From Ectocarpus siliculosus (taxonomy: Eukaryota; Sar; Phaeophyceae; Ectocarpales; Ectocarpaceae), in contig FN649727.1 in the NCBI GenBank assembly GCA_000310025.1, positions 4,465,252 to 4,513,077 of the forward strand: a stretch of DNA of 47,826 bases, read 5' to 3'. Positions 1-11,239 of this stretch are shown in pieces. The notes under the pieces were generated by a model that worked only from the letters and a program-made list of their open reading frames with translations, had not been told where the DNA came from and did no database searches. Within the stretch, counting starts at the first letter, position 1. Each line of letters opens with the position of its first letter. The position numbers and the translations under genes are program-made.

Positions 1-130
1 GGGGGGGGGGGGGGGGGGGGGCGTACTCATTTGTTGCTTGCCGTAGTCAATTGACCATTGACCACGCGTCCCTTTCGAGACGGAGCACCGTTCCTACACC
101 TACTAGAGACACCACCAACATTTGGGAGCT
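1..130 (-). repeat. End of a dispersed repeat with a C-rich terminus
   Basis: Read on the minus strand, this stretch ends in a GCTCCGTC block, then a GTGGTCAATGGTC block, then GAGTACGCC followed by a run of at least 20 C (the poly-G at 1-21). The same order of blocks occurs on the plus strand near 26930-27012 and 45150-45235, so it is a family of at least three copies. The copies share coding potential upstream of the terminus (see 27-365). The first 21 bases may also be a contig-edge artefact. Confidence 0.6.
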
Positions 131-365
131 CTTTACGTTTCTGCCACAAACTCCATAAAAATTTCTTGCACATCTTATCCCCGTCCTCTAGGGCCTCTTG
201 TGCCCACCATCTATCCCCAATTATCGCGATCGTTTTTTCGCTGTTCTCTAATTTACCAAACTTGTCCATGTCACACCCTCTCTGTCTCATTTCCTCCTCG
301 AGATCCTCTCTTTCCTTCCTGTACATGACAATAGCGTGCTCACAATCTCTAATGACCTTCCCCGC
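27..365 (-). pseudogene. Transposon-like coding fragment, C-terminal end
   Basis: An open minus-strand frame of about 112 codons runs from just after an in-frame stop at 366-368 to a stop at 27-29. The protein is charged in its first half (EREDLEEEMRQRG) and has a tryptophan-rich middle (GDRWWAQEALEDG, FLWSLWQKRKELPNVGG). A second copy, on the plus strand at 26808-26996, encodes a clearly related peptide (FLSHLWQSRKERL, then NDAPSSRGHVVN against NGAPSRKGRVVN here), and a third weaker copy lies at 45161-45235. Conservation of amino acids between diverged copies suggests a once-coding mobile element rather than a host gene. I do not recognise the family. It has no intact start and is probably a dead or partial copy. 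Confidence 0.45.
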
Positions 366-1799
366 TCACGACCGACGCACAAACCCGTAGGATGCATAAG
401 ATATCATCCCATGGACCGAATTTCAAAGCTCGACCACTTCACGACGAAGGGGATGCTAAAGCAGTCAAATGGTGCACACATTCGGAAAGCTCTCGACAAG
501 GCAATTCCAACGTCACCATTTTCGACCCCGTCGCCGATTCTGCTGCAGAGCAATCACGCTCTGAAGAAATCGGTCGGTCCAGGGGGGGGGTGGTATCTTA
601 TGCAACCGACCGTACAAGTGCCGGCCCGCTCACAAGAAACACCTTTTGAGCGACGCTCAAACCCATACTTTGTCCCCACCACCAAGCAAAGGACTATATT
701 GGAATCGATGTAGCGCCTATATTTTGTACCCACCACTGAGCACAGGTTACTAGAATAAGGAATTGATGTTTCTGTAGCGCCGGTCGCTATGCTCAATTTC
801 TTGAGCCATTTTTCTAAAGTATGTCCAAAATCTGAGTTTTCTTAAGTATGCCCAAAATCTGAGCCTCGGTTTCTGACGAACACACTTCTGACAAGCGGGC
901 CGGCGCGGCATGTGCATGTTCCGCTTGCCGTGTGATGTGGCGGCTGTATGCATCAGTCGACTGCGTTTGTTTGCGTTGCAAGTGAACTAACCCCCAGCCT
1001 CGAAAATAAAATTATGCTACCATACATACTCTGGAACGGATGCAAACGTTGGCGTCGACCGATAGTTCATCACTCCATCGCAAAAGACAATTTAAAGAAA
1101 CCAAGAGCGTCTCGCGAGATCAAACCACGTCGAATCTTAAGATGGAAACAAGGAAGAAGCCGGTGGCCACTGCCTGTTCGAGCATTTACACCCAAGACCA
1201 ATGCTGTTGTTGTTGTGTATGGAGTGATAGGACACTGATCAGAAATATTTCCACGACATTCAGTGATTCGAAGCGAGAGCTGTGTGTCACGGGTGCCTCG
1301 TTCGTGTACGAAGCAGCCACACAAATACGTTACTCATGTACGCATATGCATATGGGCCGCGATCAAGGCGATGTCCTACCCAGCTGCCAACTGAGTGGTT
1401 GAGAGTTTCCCGCTTTTCCTTCGACGCTGTAACCTGCCGGGTGGCATTTGTACACCAGTTCCGCCCTTCAACCGTTTTTTGGCGAGGAGAAACAATTCGA
1501 TTCAACTCCCTACACAGAACGTTTCATGGATTCCACTTACTTCTTTAGCATAACCGAACGCCAACTACTTGTGTGCAACTGGGAATCCGTAGACGTATGC
1601 ATAGATTCATGTGCTACAAGCAACTACCACGCGTAAGCCTTAAAAAAATAAGAAATGCGGAAACACCACCCGCTCACGATGGGCTTGTAATCGCCAACAA
1701 AGGAAAGGGTCATGCATGTATGACACGCATGCCTGTACGATCGTACTCATGCATGTGCAATGTGCATCCAAAAACGCAGAGGAGATGTATCGCTGTGTG

Positions 1800-1895
1800 C
1801 TGCTGAGAAATAATGGAACTACAGGTAGCCTCCGCTGACGCTATGGATTCATCGCTAATCTATGTATCTTAGACTCTTTTCTATAAGAACAGGTA
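1800..1895 (-). repeat. Fragment of dispersed repeat family R1
   Basis: The reverse complement contains TAGAAAAGAGTCT, then GATTAG, then CATAGCGTCAG and TACCTGTA, in the same order as the plus-strand copy at 12667-12852. Related copies sit at 9834-10013 and 34640-34760. The copy is truncated and diverged. Confidence 0.55.
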
Positions 1896-2635
1896 TACAT
1901 CGTGTTGGCTGGTCGTTAGCGGTGGAGGCGGTTCGGCTGTTCTTTTCTCTTCTCTTTCCAGGCGGCTGTTCGACTTGGAGAGTCTTTCATGTTCTTTGAA
2001 GCAGCTGTAACATTATTTTATTTCTCTAGCACAGCAAGCAGTAGCGGGTAGAACAGCGAAGAACACCTTGCTCGGTCACAGGTTTCCGTACAACAGCAGT
2101 TTCGAAAACGCACACGTCTGTACTCCGTGGTTGTGCATGCTGGAGAAACACAACAAACACGCCCGCCCGCGAGAAAGGTCTGAACCGCTTAGTAAAGCGG
2201 GTAGTAGGTCATTCACGCACTGTAGCAATCTAAGAGGTGGGACGCCGTTGTTGTGGCTCGAAGCGCGGCTGATTGATGGTGCGAGGTTAGCTGTCTGTCG
2301 GTCGGTCCCATTTGCCCTCTCTCTTCAACTCAGAACAACACCCGCCCGCCGCCTGTTTGTTGGTTTTCTTTTTTCTACTGCTGTCATCGACTCCCACGTT
2401 TGTGCCGCTGTGCTGCTGCTGCTGTTTTATTCTGCTGCTCGGGTCTTAGCGTCTTGGCTGCTCATGTTGCATTATTACACCTCCTCCGTGGCTCTCACCC
2501 TTCGTGAGGCACAGGCAAACAAAGCTGTGGTACATTGGTGCTGTAGCTAAAAACGGCACCCACGACCAGCAGCAGCACAGCATGCACAAAGTCGGAACGT
2601 TGAACATAGAACGACACTGTATGAACCTAGGACCA

Positions 2636-2660
2636 TTGTTGTTGTTGTTGTTGTTGTTGT
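2636..2660 (+). repeat. (TTG)n microsatellite
   Basis: About eight uninterrupted TTG units lie in non-coding DNA. No function is implied. Confidence 0.9.
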
Positions 2661-2822
2661 CTTCACATTAAGGGCCGGTCTTAACGCAGGAATCAGATGT
2701 CGAAATCACGTTCAGATTTGGTTTCAAGACCGGAAGATCCAAAGAACTCTGTTATTGATTGGGCACAAAGTTCTTCCGCCGGTCTCCGCTTTAGGACTTA
2801 AAACACGACGACCCAAAACCAA

Positions 2823-2868
2823 ATCGGGATCTGAAAAAAGGTGAAATCATTTAATCAGATCCCGATGT
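2823..2868. repeat. Short inverted repeat
   Basis: ATCGGGATCTGA and its reverse complement TCAGATCCCGAT are separated by about 22 AT-rich bases and could form a hairpin with a 12-bp stem. It may be the edge of an old transposon; I see no matching partner farther away. Confidence 0.6.
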
Positions 2869-5133
2869 GGGTGAACCGCAACCATAGTTGCGGGACTACG
2901 GTCTACTCGCATGCACGGCGCGTGTCCACCTAGCCCCATCCACACGACCTCCATCCACCGCCGTGCACAGAGGAGAGAGAGAGAGCATATAAAGCCAACC
3001 CAAAGGGAGGGTGACTGCGCATCGTTGTTGCACGTGCCTGGCGCCGAAAAAAAACGTGTGTGGGGTGTGTTGGTCTGTGGGGCAATGTTCCGTGGGTTGT
3101 CGAACATCAAATGCACAGATGAATTGGTGGCTTTCCGTCGGACGAGGCTCGATTCCAAGGCTCACATGCATAGACATCGTGTCAGTACCGCACAGAGGCC
3201 ATGTACGCGTTGGTGTGTGCCTCTCGGGAGCGATAGCTCCCCATGTGGTGTGGCCACGTCACAACAGCACGTCACAACAGCAATCTGGTAGTTGGCACGC
3301 GGCGGACCTCTCGGGTTGTTCGCGGTGGACTGCAGAGACTCATTTCCACTTGGCAGATCTGCCGTAACGACACACAGGCCATTTCCGTCCGGATTTGGGT
3401 AGATCCGACTCTTTTATTCTTATATCGAAATGTGATTTCGAGATCTGATTTCTTCGTTTAGACCTACCCTAAACTCGTGTCAGTTGCTAATCCCAAAATC
3501 TAGCAGAGGCGCGGTCCGTAGTCACAAAAAATGCTAGAGCCATCAGAAGATCCAAAGAACACGCAAACTAGCAAGAAAAGGGTACACAAGCCAGAAGAGG
3601 TACACCTACATCCCTGCAGCACGTTTGCGTGCCCAAAAACTGAAGTACCCGTCCACACACTACATTCGACTACAGTACTGTATACAGCAGCATCACCCCC
3701 CCTGTCCTACACTCTACCAAAATGAATGAATGTCGACTACAGCGTACAGCTGTCTGGAGTGCTGCCTGTACAATAACACCATGGTAGGCATGGTACAACA
3801 TTGGGGCGCGCAACTGCTGTCTGAAGAACTGTCAGAATGCGTCCGGGGACATACAGTGAAAAAGAACAACCAATCAAAGGCATCATTGCAATTGACGATC
3901 ATCGGATCTACCCCTGATCATCTGTGCTGGACACAGCAGTGTAAATAATCGACACTGATTAGGAATCGTTCCACATTGAAGGGGTCTTCCACGATGCAGG
4001 TACACAATAAAGGCACCCGGGCTATCCGCGCCATCTCTGCCGCGTCTCTCTACAAAACCAGTGACGTCATCACATACACACCAATGTTGAGGAAAAAAAC
4101 GGAAAATATTTGACAACACAAAATGTTCGTCCGTGCGTCACGGTTCGATGTCGTCCGTGTGCTCCGGCGCCGCTGCTCGATGCCGCTGCTCCGTTGCTGC
4201 TGCTCCGGCGCCACTGCTCCGGTGTCGCTGCGGCCAGTCCTAGCACGGCCAAAATCGACCCGCTCCGTCCGTACACGCTCTCGTTGCTGTCCTTCCCAGT
4301 CGGTTCCTCGCTTTCTCCCTCGTTGCACTTAGGGTTCTTGGTCTGAAAATTCTCGCGCCGAAGGGTCAACTAGCCCACTCAGCTCGTCACCACCTGTTAC
4401 CTCCTCCCCTTTGATGGCGAAGCCAGGTTACGAGACAGTACAGCTACCTCTAGCAAACCTAGGGCCGTGTACATATTGCCCGTCCACCTTTCTGATGGCG
4501 TCTGCCTCCGCGCACAAAACTGAGATGGACATTGCTGTCTACACCGACGGCCTTGAGGCTCGCGCATCTGCATTTTTGTACCTGACGCACCAGTGCCGAC
4601 CCAACTCTACAACTACGCACGCCTCGCGGCGGGTGCGCCGCAGCAAGAAGGTATCGGTCCCTTGAGGGTGAGTCTAGCCATGCTCGCTAGAAAGACCCCC
4701 CCCCTCGCTATGAGCCATGCCTAAGCAAAAGCCTTGCCGAGGCAGCGAGGGGAAGAAGGAAGTCAAAACACCATTAGTGACGACCAAATAGTTCTGCACC
4801 CACAGGTCGCTGCGGACGTGAGTTGTTTCGTATTTTTTTTCAGTATTTTTTTTCCGAACATGATCTGTCTATTTGATGTGTTTCCCCCCCGTCGTGGTGG
4901 GTGCACAGCAGTACGTACATGCGTGTGATGTATGTACAATACAAATGTTTGAAAAAAAACGTACTGCGTGATAGTTTGGCTGTGTCTGCTTACGTGTATC
5001 CATCTTTCTTTGAATGTTTCAAAAAAAACACACACACGCGCTGCTCCTGTCTGTGGATTCATTGATCCGTCCTACACCTTCACATAGAAATACATCCACA
5101 TCCTTTTTTTTTTTCTTTATTTCAGGCTGGGTC

Positions 5134-6363
5134 TTAGGCCATTTCTTGCGGTTGTCTTTTTTTATGATCTTTTTCTTTTTTCCTTCTCAAAAAAAGACAA
5201 CTGGCCGTAGAAGGTCTTCTTACAATGTCTTTTTTCCTCAAAAAAAGATCGCCAGAAAAAGACAACCCGTTTTGGACAGCCCATCCTGTCTTTTTTTGGG
5301 GCAGTTTTGGACAAGTGGAGGCTGTCCAAAACTGTTGTCTTTTTTTGGTCACAACCACATCACTCGTACCTAGAAACTTGAATCTCTCGACGGCCCACCG
5401 CAAACTCTAACGGCGGTCACACGAGTTGTGTCATGTTGCTGGGGTACAGAGTCGGTGGCACCGGCGGTAGCCAATGTTTTTTCAGTGGGCTGGACCACGT
5501 GGACAACCCGATGTGTGCGGCAAACAAGAGGCAAACAAACCGAGAGAGCCTGGACGCAGCAGCGGCGGGTCATTTTTCGTGTACTGTCAACCTTGCGAAC
5601 CCAACTTTTGGGCGTCCTATAGCCTCCTGGTCTGTATCAATCATCACACAAGACGAACCATACGCACAGCTCGTGGCGCATGCCTTTATCATCGCTGTTG
5701 CTTGAGTGGGTGGCGAGGGAGTACTGGCAAACCAAAGTTGCGACACGGGCAATAGAGCGAAAAAAGTAAGAGTTGCTTGAAGATGCGGCGGATCATTTTT
5801 CCCGCTTGTCCACCACTCTCGCGCTCACAATTTCTGAGCGTCCTATAGCCTCCTGGTCTGTATCAGCCACCACACAAGACGGACCATACACACAGCTCGA
5901 GGCGCATACCTTTGTCATCGCTGTTGCTAGCGTGGGTGGCGAGGGAGTACCGGTAAACCAAAGTTTTGACAGGGGCACAAGAGCAAAAAAAAATGGTTGC
6001 TGGCGCGGTGGGCATTTTTTCAGCGTGCTGTCGACTCTCGGCACCTCCATTCCCGTGCCTCCTATCGCCTTGTGGTCTCTGTCAGCCGCCATCCAAGACG
6101 GACCATACACACAGCTCGCGAGGGATAGCTTTACAGTAGGCGCTGCTTCACTCTGTGAGGAGATATCACCGAAAAACCATTTCGGTGGGAAGGTCCATGT
6201 ATGTGTGACAGCAGCCGCTGCAGAGTCTGTTTTTTTTTGGTCGGTGAAAAAGGATCGACCAACACCGTAAGAAGGGGGTCATCTTTTTCGTAGATCCCTT
6301 TCTGGGTTGTCCGAAAGGGGGAAAAAAAGATCTGCGAAAAAAGAACCGCAAGAAATGGCCTTA
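5134..6363. mobile_element. TIR element D with internal ~220-bp tandem repeats
   Basis: The ends are 20-bp terminal inverted repeats matching at 19 of 20 positions: 5134-5153 (TTAGGCCATTTCTTGCGGTT) and the reverse complement of 6344-6363. Inside each end is an A/T-homopolymer zone in which GATCTTTTT-like blocks recur. The centre holds three diverged copies of a ~219-bp unit. No transposase frame is visible, so this is a non-autonomous, MITE-like or foldback element of about 1.23 kb. Its right end overlaps the left end of the next element by a few bases, so one probably inserted at the edge of the other. Confidence 0.65.
5559..6160 (+). repeat. ~219-bp tandem repeat, three copies, inside element D
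   Basis: Units start near 5565, 5783 and 6003. Shared blocks in order are CATTTTT, CCTATAGCCTCCTGGTCTGT (CCTATCGCCTTGTGGTCTCT in the third), a CCATACNCACAGCTCG block, and GGGTGGCGAGGGAGTAC in the first two. Divergence is moderate. The open frames through it are too short and too interrupted to be a gene. Confidence 0.75.
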
Positions 6364-7337
6364 CGGCGTGATTATTTCGGAGATATTTTTTTTCTCTCGG
6401 TCGGGGGGGGGTGGCCTGCACGGAAAAAATATATCAAGATCCAAACGACCGTCTTACGGTTCCTCGAGGTATTTTTTTTTCTGAAGGGAAAAAAGAGGCT
6501 GATTCATGTTCTTGTGAGTCACAACATGCTTCCGTACACGGTTTTGGCTCGTGTGCGACCAACAAGACACCGAGCACCCTGTTTATTGGTCGCCTGCAGA
6601 GGGCATGTGTATCATCGCACGCCAGTGACTGCAGTTTGTGGATGTCGTCGGCCAAAGGCCTCTCTCTGATGGCATGCGTTGTACACTGATCACACTCGAG
6701 TCGGAGCAAGAGGCAGAAAAAAAAAGCAACGTCCAAAAACGGCAACACCGAACCACACCTCGATTCACGTTTGCAGGCCGTGTGCAATCAAAACTGGACA
6801 ATACGCTCTGTTTCTGGTGCGCGAGCAGAGGGTATGAGTATCACCACACGCCATTGGTTGCAGTTTGTGGATGTCGACGGCTTAAGGCCTCTCTCTGGCG
6901 TGCGTTGTGAACTGGTCACACACGCAGCAGGCACAAAAACGGCTCTTTTCGGCCCAAAGGCAAGACGTCAGCAGAGCAATGTGGCAGGGTTGACGTTATC
7001 GGCTCGTGTGCGGCCAACACGACGCAGAACGCCCTGAATTTTAGATACCTGCAGAGGGTTTGTGCATGACCTCATGATACTGGCCTCTGTTTGGCCAGCA
7101 GACGGTGTGGTTCCTCGTTCTGGCACGATCGGGGTGTGACCAGGGGGTACCCCACCATTTCTAACAGCGATGTTCCAACAGGATCGCTGTTGGAAAATGG
7201 GCCAATTTTCTGACAGGCCGGCCGGAATCGCTATTGGAATTTGCCATTTTCCTACCCGTAAGACGCCCAAATTATGTTGTTGGCTCAGAAAAGGATCCCC
7301 CCCGCCAATCCAATCTGGAAATAATCAGACCGGTAAG
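6360..7337 (-). mobile_element. TIR element A, inverted copy of B and C
   Basis: This ~1-kb block is the reverse complement of elements B and C. It opens with the TIR CTTACGGCGTGATTATTTCG at 6360 and closes with a decayed inverse TIR near 7314-7337. Blocks shared with the reverse complement of 7737-8577 include GGTTCCTCGAG, the GTCACAACATGCTTC block, TTTTGGCTCGTGTGCGACC and the GCAGTTTGTGGATGTCG block. It also carries two copies of a ~226-bp internal repeat (about 6584 and 6810). It is the most diverged of the three. Confidence 0.65.
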
Positions 7338-7349
7338 GCCGAGTCTTAG

Positions 7350-8575
7350 GCCGAGTCTTGCGTCGTGATTATTTCGGCATTTGCTTTTTTGGGGGGGGTC
7401 CTTTGCTCAGCCCAAATAATTATTTGAGCGTCTTATGCGGAGGAATTTGGCCAATTCCAAACGCCCAAATTCCAAATTGCCGAATATTTCCTAGGATCCC
7501 AGCTGCCGCGTTGGAAAATAGACCCGTTTTCCAAACTGGATCGGCTGATAATTTCCAGTTTGGAATTGGGGGGGGTCACCCCCTGGTCACACCCCGATCG
7601 TGCCAGAACGAGGAACCACGCCGTCTGCTGGCCAAACAGAGGCCAGTATCATGAGGTCACGCACAAACCCTCTGCAGGTATCTAAAATTCAGGGCGTTCT
7701 GCGTCGTGTTGGCAGCACACGAGCCGATAACGTCAACCCTGCCACATTGTTCTGCTGACGTTCTTGCCTTTGGGCCGAAAAGAGCCGTTTTTGTGCCTGC
7801 TGCACGTGTGACCAGTCAAAACGCATGCCAGAGAGAGGCTTAACGCCGTCAACATCCACAAACTGCAGCCAGTCGCGTGTGATCATAAACATACCCCGTG
7901 CTTTTTAACAGATGATATTGTTGAGTTTTGATTGCACACAGCCTGTAAACGTGAACCGAAGTGTGTTGCGGTGTTGACTTTTTGGACTTACTTTTTTCTT
8001 GTTCCGCCGCGTGTTTGCTCCCTGTGTCACCCGCGACCAGTTCACAACGCATGCCAGAGGGCGGCTTTCGGCCGATGACATCCACAAACTACTGCCAATG
8101 GCGCGTGATCATACACACACCCTCTGCTCGCGTCCCAGAAGCAGAGCGTATTGTCCAGTTTTGATTGCACACGGCCTGTAAACGTGAACCGAAGTGCGTT
8201 GCGATGTTGACTTTTTTGGACGTTGCCTTTTTTTGTTCTGGTTGCTCCGAGCGTGATCAGTCCACAACGCATGCCAGAGAGAGGCCTTTGGCCGACGACA
8301 TCCACAAACTGCAGTCAGTAGCGTGCGATTATATACATGCCCTCTGGAGGCGACCCAAAAACAAGGCACTCGGTCGCACACGAGCCAAAACCGTGAACTG
8401 AAGCATGTTGTGACCCACAAAGACTTGAATCGGCCATTTTTTTCCCCTGAGAAACAAATCTGTCTCGAGGAACCGTAAGGTCGTTTGGATCCAGATAATT
8501 TTTCCCTTGCAGACCACCCCCCCTCGACCGAGAGCAAAAAACAATCTCCGAAATAATCACGACGTAAGACTCGGC
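7350..8575 (+). mobile_element. TIR element B, about 1.2 kb, non-autonomous
   Basis: The element is bounded by 28-bp terminal inverted repeats at 7350-7377 and 8548-8575 that differ at one position; each begins GCCGAGT outside and ends TGATTATTTCGG inside. A G-run and the text CCCAAATAATTATTTGAGCG follow the left TIR. The right half holds tandem ~220-bp units marked by CTGTAAACGTGAACCGAAGT. There is no transposase frame. Element C is a nearly identical second copy in the same orientation immediately downstream, so this is a recent tandem arrangement. Confidence 0.75.
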
Positions 8576-9806
8576 CTTACGTCGTGATTATTTCGGGATT
8601 TGTTTTTTTGGGGGGGGTCCTTTTCTCAGCCCAAATAATTATTTGAGCGTCTTATGCGGAGGAATTTGGCCAATTCCAAACGCCCAAATTCCAAATTGCC
8701 GAATATTTCCTAGGGTCCCAGCTGCCGCGTTGGAAAATAGACCCGTTTTCCAGACTGGGTCGGCTGATAAATTCCAGTTTGGAATTGGGGGGGGTCACCC
8801 CCTGGACACCCCGATCGTGCCAGAACGAGGAACCACGCCGTCTGCTGGCCAAACAGAGGCCAGTATCATGAGGTCATGCACAAACCCTCTGCAGGTATCT
8901 AAAATTCAGGGCGTTCTGCGTCGTGTTGGCAGCACACGAGCCGATAACGTCAACCCTGCCACATTGTTCTGCTGACGTTCTTGCCTTTGGGCCGAAAAGA
9001 GCCGTTTTTGTGCCTGCTACATGTGAGACCAGTTCACAACGCACGCCAGAGAGAGGCTTAACGCCGTCAACATCCACAAACTGCAGCCAGTCGCGTGTGA
9101 TCATAAACATACCCTCTGCACGCGTCCCAGAAACAGAGCGTATTGTCCAGTTTTGATTGCACACGGCCTGTAAACGTGAACCGAAGTGTGTTGCGGTGTT
9201 GACTTTTTGGACTTACTTTTTTCTTGTTCCGCCGTGTGTTTGCTCCCTGTGTCACCCGCGACCAGTTCACAACGCATGCCAGAGGGCGGCTTTCGGCCGA
9301 TGACATCCACAAACTACTGCCAATGGCGCGTGATCATACACACACCCTCTGCTCGCGTCCCAGAAGCAGAGCGTATTGTCCAGTTTTGATTGCACACGGC
9401 CTGTAAACGTGAACCGAAGTGCGTTGCGATGTTGACTTTTTTGGACGTTGCCTTTTTTTGTTCTGGTTGCTCCGAGCGTGATCAGTCCACAACGCATGCC
9501 AGAGAGAGGCCTTTGGCCGACGACATCCACAAACTGCAGTCAGTAGCGTGCGATTATATACATGAGGCGACCCAAAAACAGGGCACTCGGTGTCTTGCTG
9601 GTCGCACACGAGCCAAAACCGTGAACTGAAGCATGTTGTGACCCACAAAGACTTGAATCGGCCATTTTTTTCCCCTGAGAAACAAATCTGTCTCGAGGAA
9701 CCGTAAGAAGGTCGCTTGGATCCAGATAACTTTTCTCTTGCAGACCACCCCCCGTCGACCGAGAGCAAAAAACAATCTCCGAAATAATCACGACGTACGA
9801 CTCGGC
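8576..9806 (+). mobile_element. TIR element C, tandem near-duplicate of element B
   Basis: The block repeats element B almost base for base over about 1.2 kb, with small indels (for example a few bases missing near 9563 and extra bases near 9590 and 9708). The left TIR is at 8576-8596 and the right TIR at 9779-9806. It shares the 7-bp spacer ACTCGGC with B at 8569-8575, and the same heptamer lies at 9800-9806. Low divergence from B compared with A implies that the B-C duplication is the youngest event of the cluster. Confidence 0.75.
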
Positions 9807-9833
9807 CGAAGACTCAGCCTCATCAGCAGCAAA

Positions 9834-10013
9834 TGACCCAACAAGCCCATCTCTATCGAAGAAAAGTCTAAGATAGACTAAATAGCAATGAAGCCATTGA
9901 GACAGCAACAATTCTGTTTTTTCACGATTTCCCGAACAGCACACAGTGATAATCTCCCCCGTGGGTCAACAAGATAGTTTGGTGGCCGTCTTGTGTATCT
10001 ATCTGTATGTTAT
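9834..10013 (+). repeat. Dispersed repeat family R1, copy 1
   Basis: This ~180-bp segment matches 12667-12852 in the same orientation. Shared blocks are CATCTCTATC, GAAAAGTCT / GAAAAGAGTCT, TAGCAATG, ACGATTTCCC, the CAACAAGA(T/C)AGTTTGGT block, and GTCTTGTGT followed by TGTATGTTATG. The pair brackets the Helitron relic and the GC-rich array like long terminal repeats, but more distant copies at 34640-34760 and 1800-1895 argue for a dispersed repeat instead. Confidence 0.65.
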
Positions 10014-10860
10014 GCCGCTGACACGTATCTTGCCGATCGGTAAGCTTCAATTTCGTCACCACCACAAACAATCTTGGCCTTGATAAAGTCGGCGCCTTTC
10101 GTGATGTACTTGTAAATATACTTGACTATGGCGTTGGCGGTGCAGACGTCAAAACACATGTGACAGTGGTATTTGGAAAGGAGCCAAATGTTGTACGGTG
10201 CTATCCATTGATTGGTGGCGAATGATTCGACATATTTGCCGTTCACTCTGTGTGTGTAGGGAAATCTCTCTCCGGTATCTCTGCGACGGTACTCGGCTCT
10301 ACCGGTCTTGCCCACAGCGGCTACGTCACGCCATGGTTGGGGATAGTTTTTGCCGCACACCTTAACTCCAGGCCGTTTTCGATCTTCCTTCATGCACGGT
10401 GATGTGGGGTTGTGACTGCCACACACACTGTTTATGTACCATAAGGTTCAGCACTTGATCTCTTGATCTACCATTGTTGAGCTCTGGCGGGGGCACTTCC
10501 GCCCAACACCATTCGTCCATTTCTCCCATCTGATCGGGCAAAGGTCCCTCAAAGCGCACTACTAAATGCATATGGGGCATGCCCCTCTTCTGGAACTGTA
10601 CGCAGCTCATCTCAAAGTCAATCGGTCCAAAAATCTTGCCACTCCTGAGGTCTTTCATGAGTTCAGCCATTTTAATTTTGAAGACACGGTCGCATAAGTC
10701 TGGCCTGTCGTACGCTGTTTGACCGGGTAACAGATTAGCTTGAATTGCTTCCCAGTTACCATTGCATGTCATGGTGACCATGGCACTAGGGCGTCCCTTA
10801 TACGTGATACAATAGCTAAGGCGTCGGTTGTGTTTGCTTTCATTTTGGCTGGATGCCCGT
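10010..10860 (-). pseudogene. Helitron Rep (HUH endonuclease) domain, frameshifted and truncated
   Basis: Three minus-strand frames together encode a piece of the Helitron replication initiator, the nickase that starts rolling-circle transposition. The order matches the family: a DALAIV block near 10830, MVTMTCNGNW near 10781, DRPDLCDRVFKIKM, the HUH metal-binding strand in QKRGMPHMHLVV near 10570, GSHNPTSPCM near 10400, and the KYIYKYITKG catalytic-tyrosine helix near 10110. Reading frame is lost near 10812 and again near 10430, and a stop at 10010-10012 follows soon after the tyrosine motif. No SF1 helicase half is present. This is a dead, internally truncated copy. No Helitron-type 3-prime hairpin was identified with confidence. 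Confidence 0.88.
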
Positions 10861-11239
10861 GAAAGGTTTTCGGGAGCGTTTTACCTATCTGAGCTTCCTG
10901 GGGCGCGTCCTCTAAAGTTTTGTACGTGGTGGCACGTTTCTAGCCTTCAGCTGTGGACAGGTATTGGAGGCTTTGTTCTTCTTGACGTGAGTACATGTCG
11001 CAGAGGTACTCCTGCGTAACTCTACTAAATAAACAGGTGGAAAGTGGGCTCGGAAAGTACTCTTTGTCGCACGTAATGAGCGATAGGAACTTTGTGACCG
11101 GATGGTCCGACGGTTTCGCCGGCGACGCGTCTTTCGTCGCGTAGCCACGTTCCCTTTGACCACCCTGATGTGCCAGAGAAAAACAGCAAGGGATAACCGA
11201 GAGGCTCGTAACTGGCAGAGAACAACCCGTGGTCTTCCC

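Larger units (their letters stand above)
366..5130. other. Gene-poor, repeat-rich stretch
   Basis: I see no exon here that I can defend. Short open frames occur on both strands but lack protein-like composition or splice support. The stretch holds a roughly 60-bp diverged doublet (about 664-781), a doublet of about 25 bp around 810-862 with the shared text CCAAAATCTGAG, a (TTG)n microsatellite at about 2636-2660, a short hairpin at about 2823-2868, and a fragment of a dispersed repeat at about 1800-1895. Confidence 0.5.

Noticed and set aside
7358-9944. Many 60-144-codon frames on both strands with similar peptides
   Set aside because: They repeat with the ~220-bp units and the duplicated elements, lack common starts and carry frame breaks; treated as repeats.
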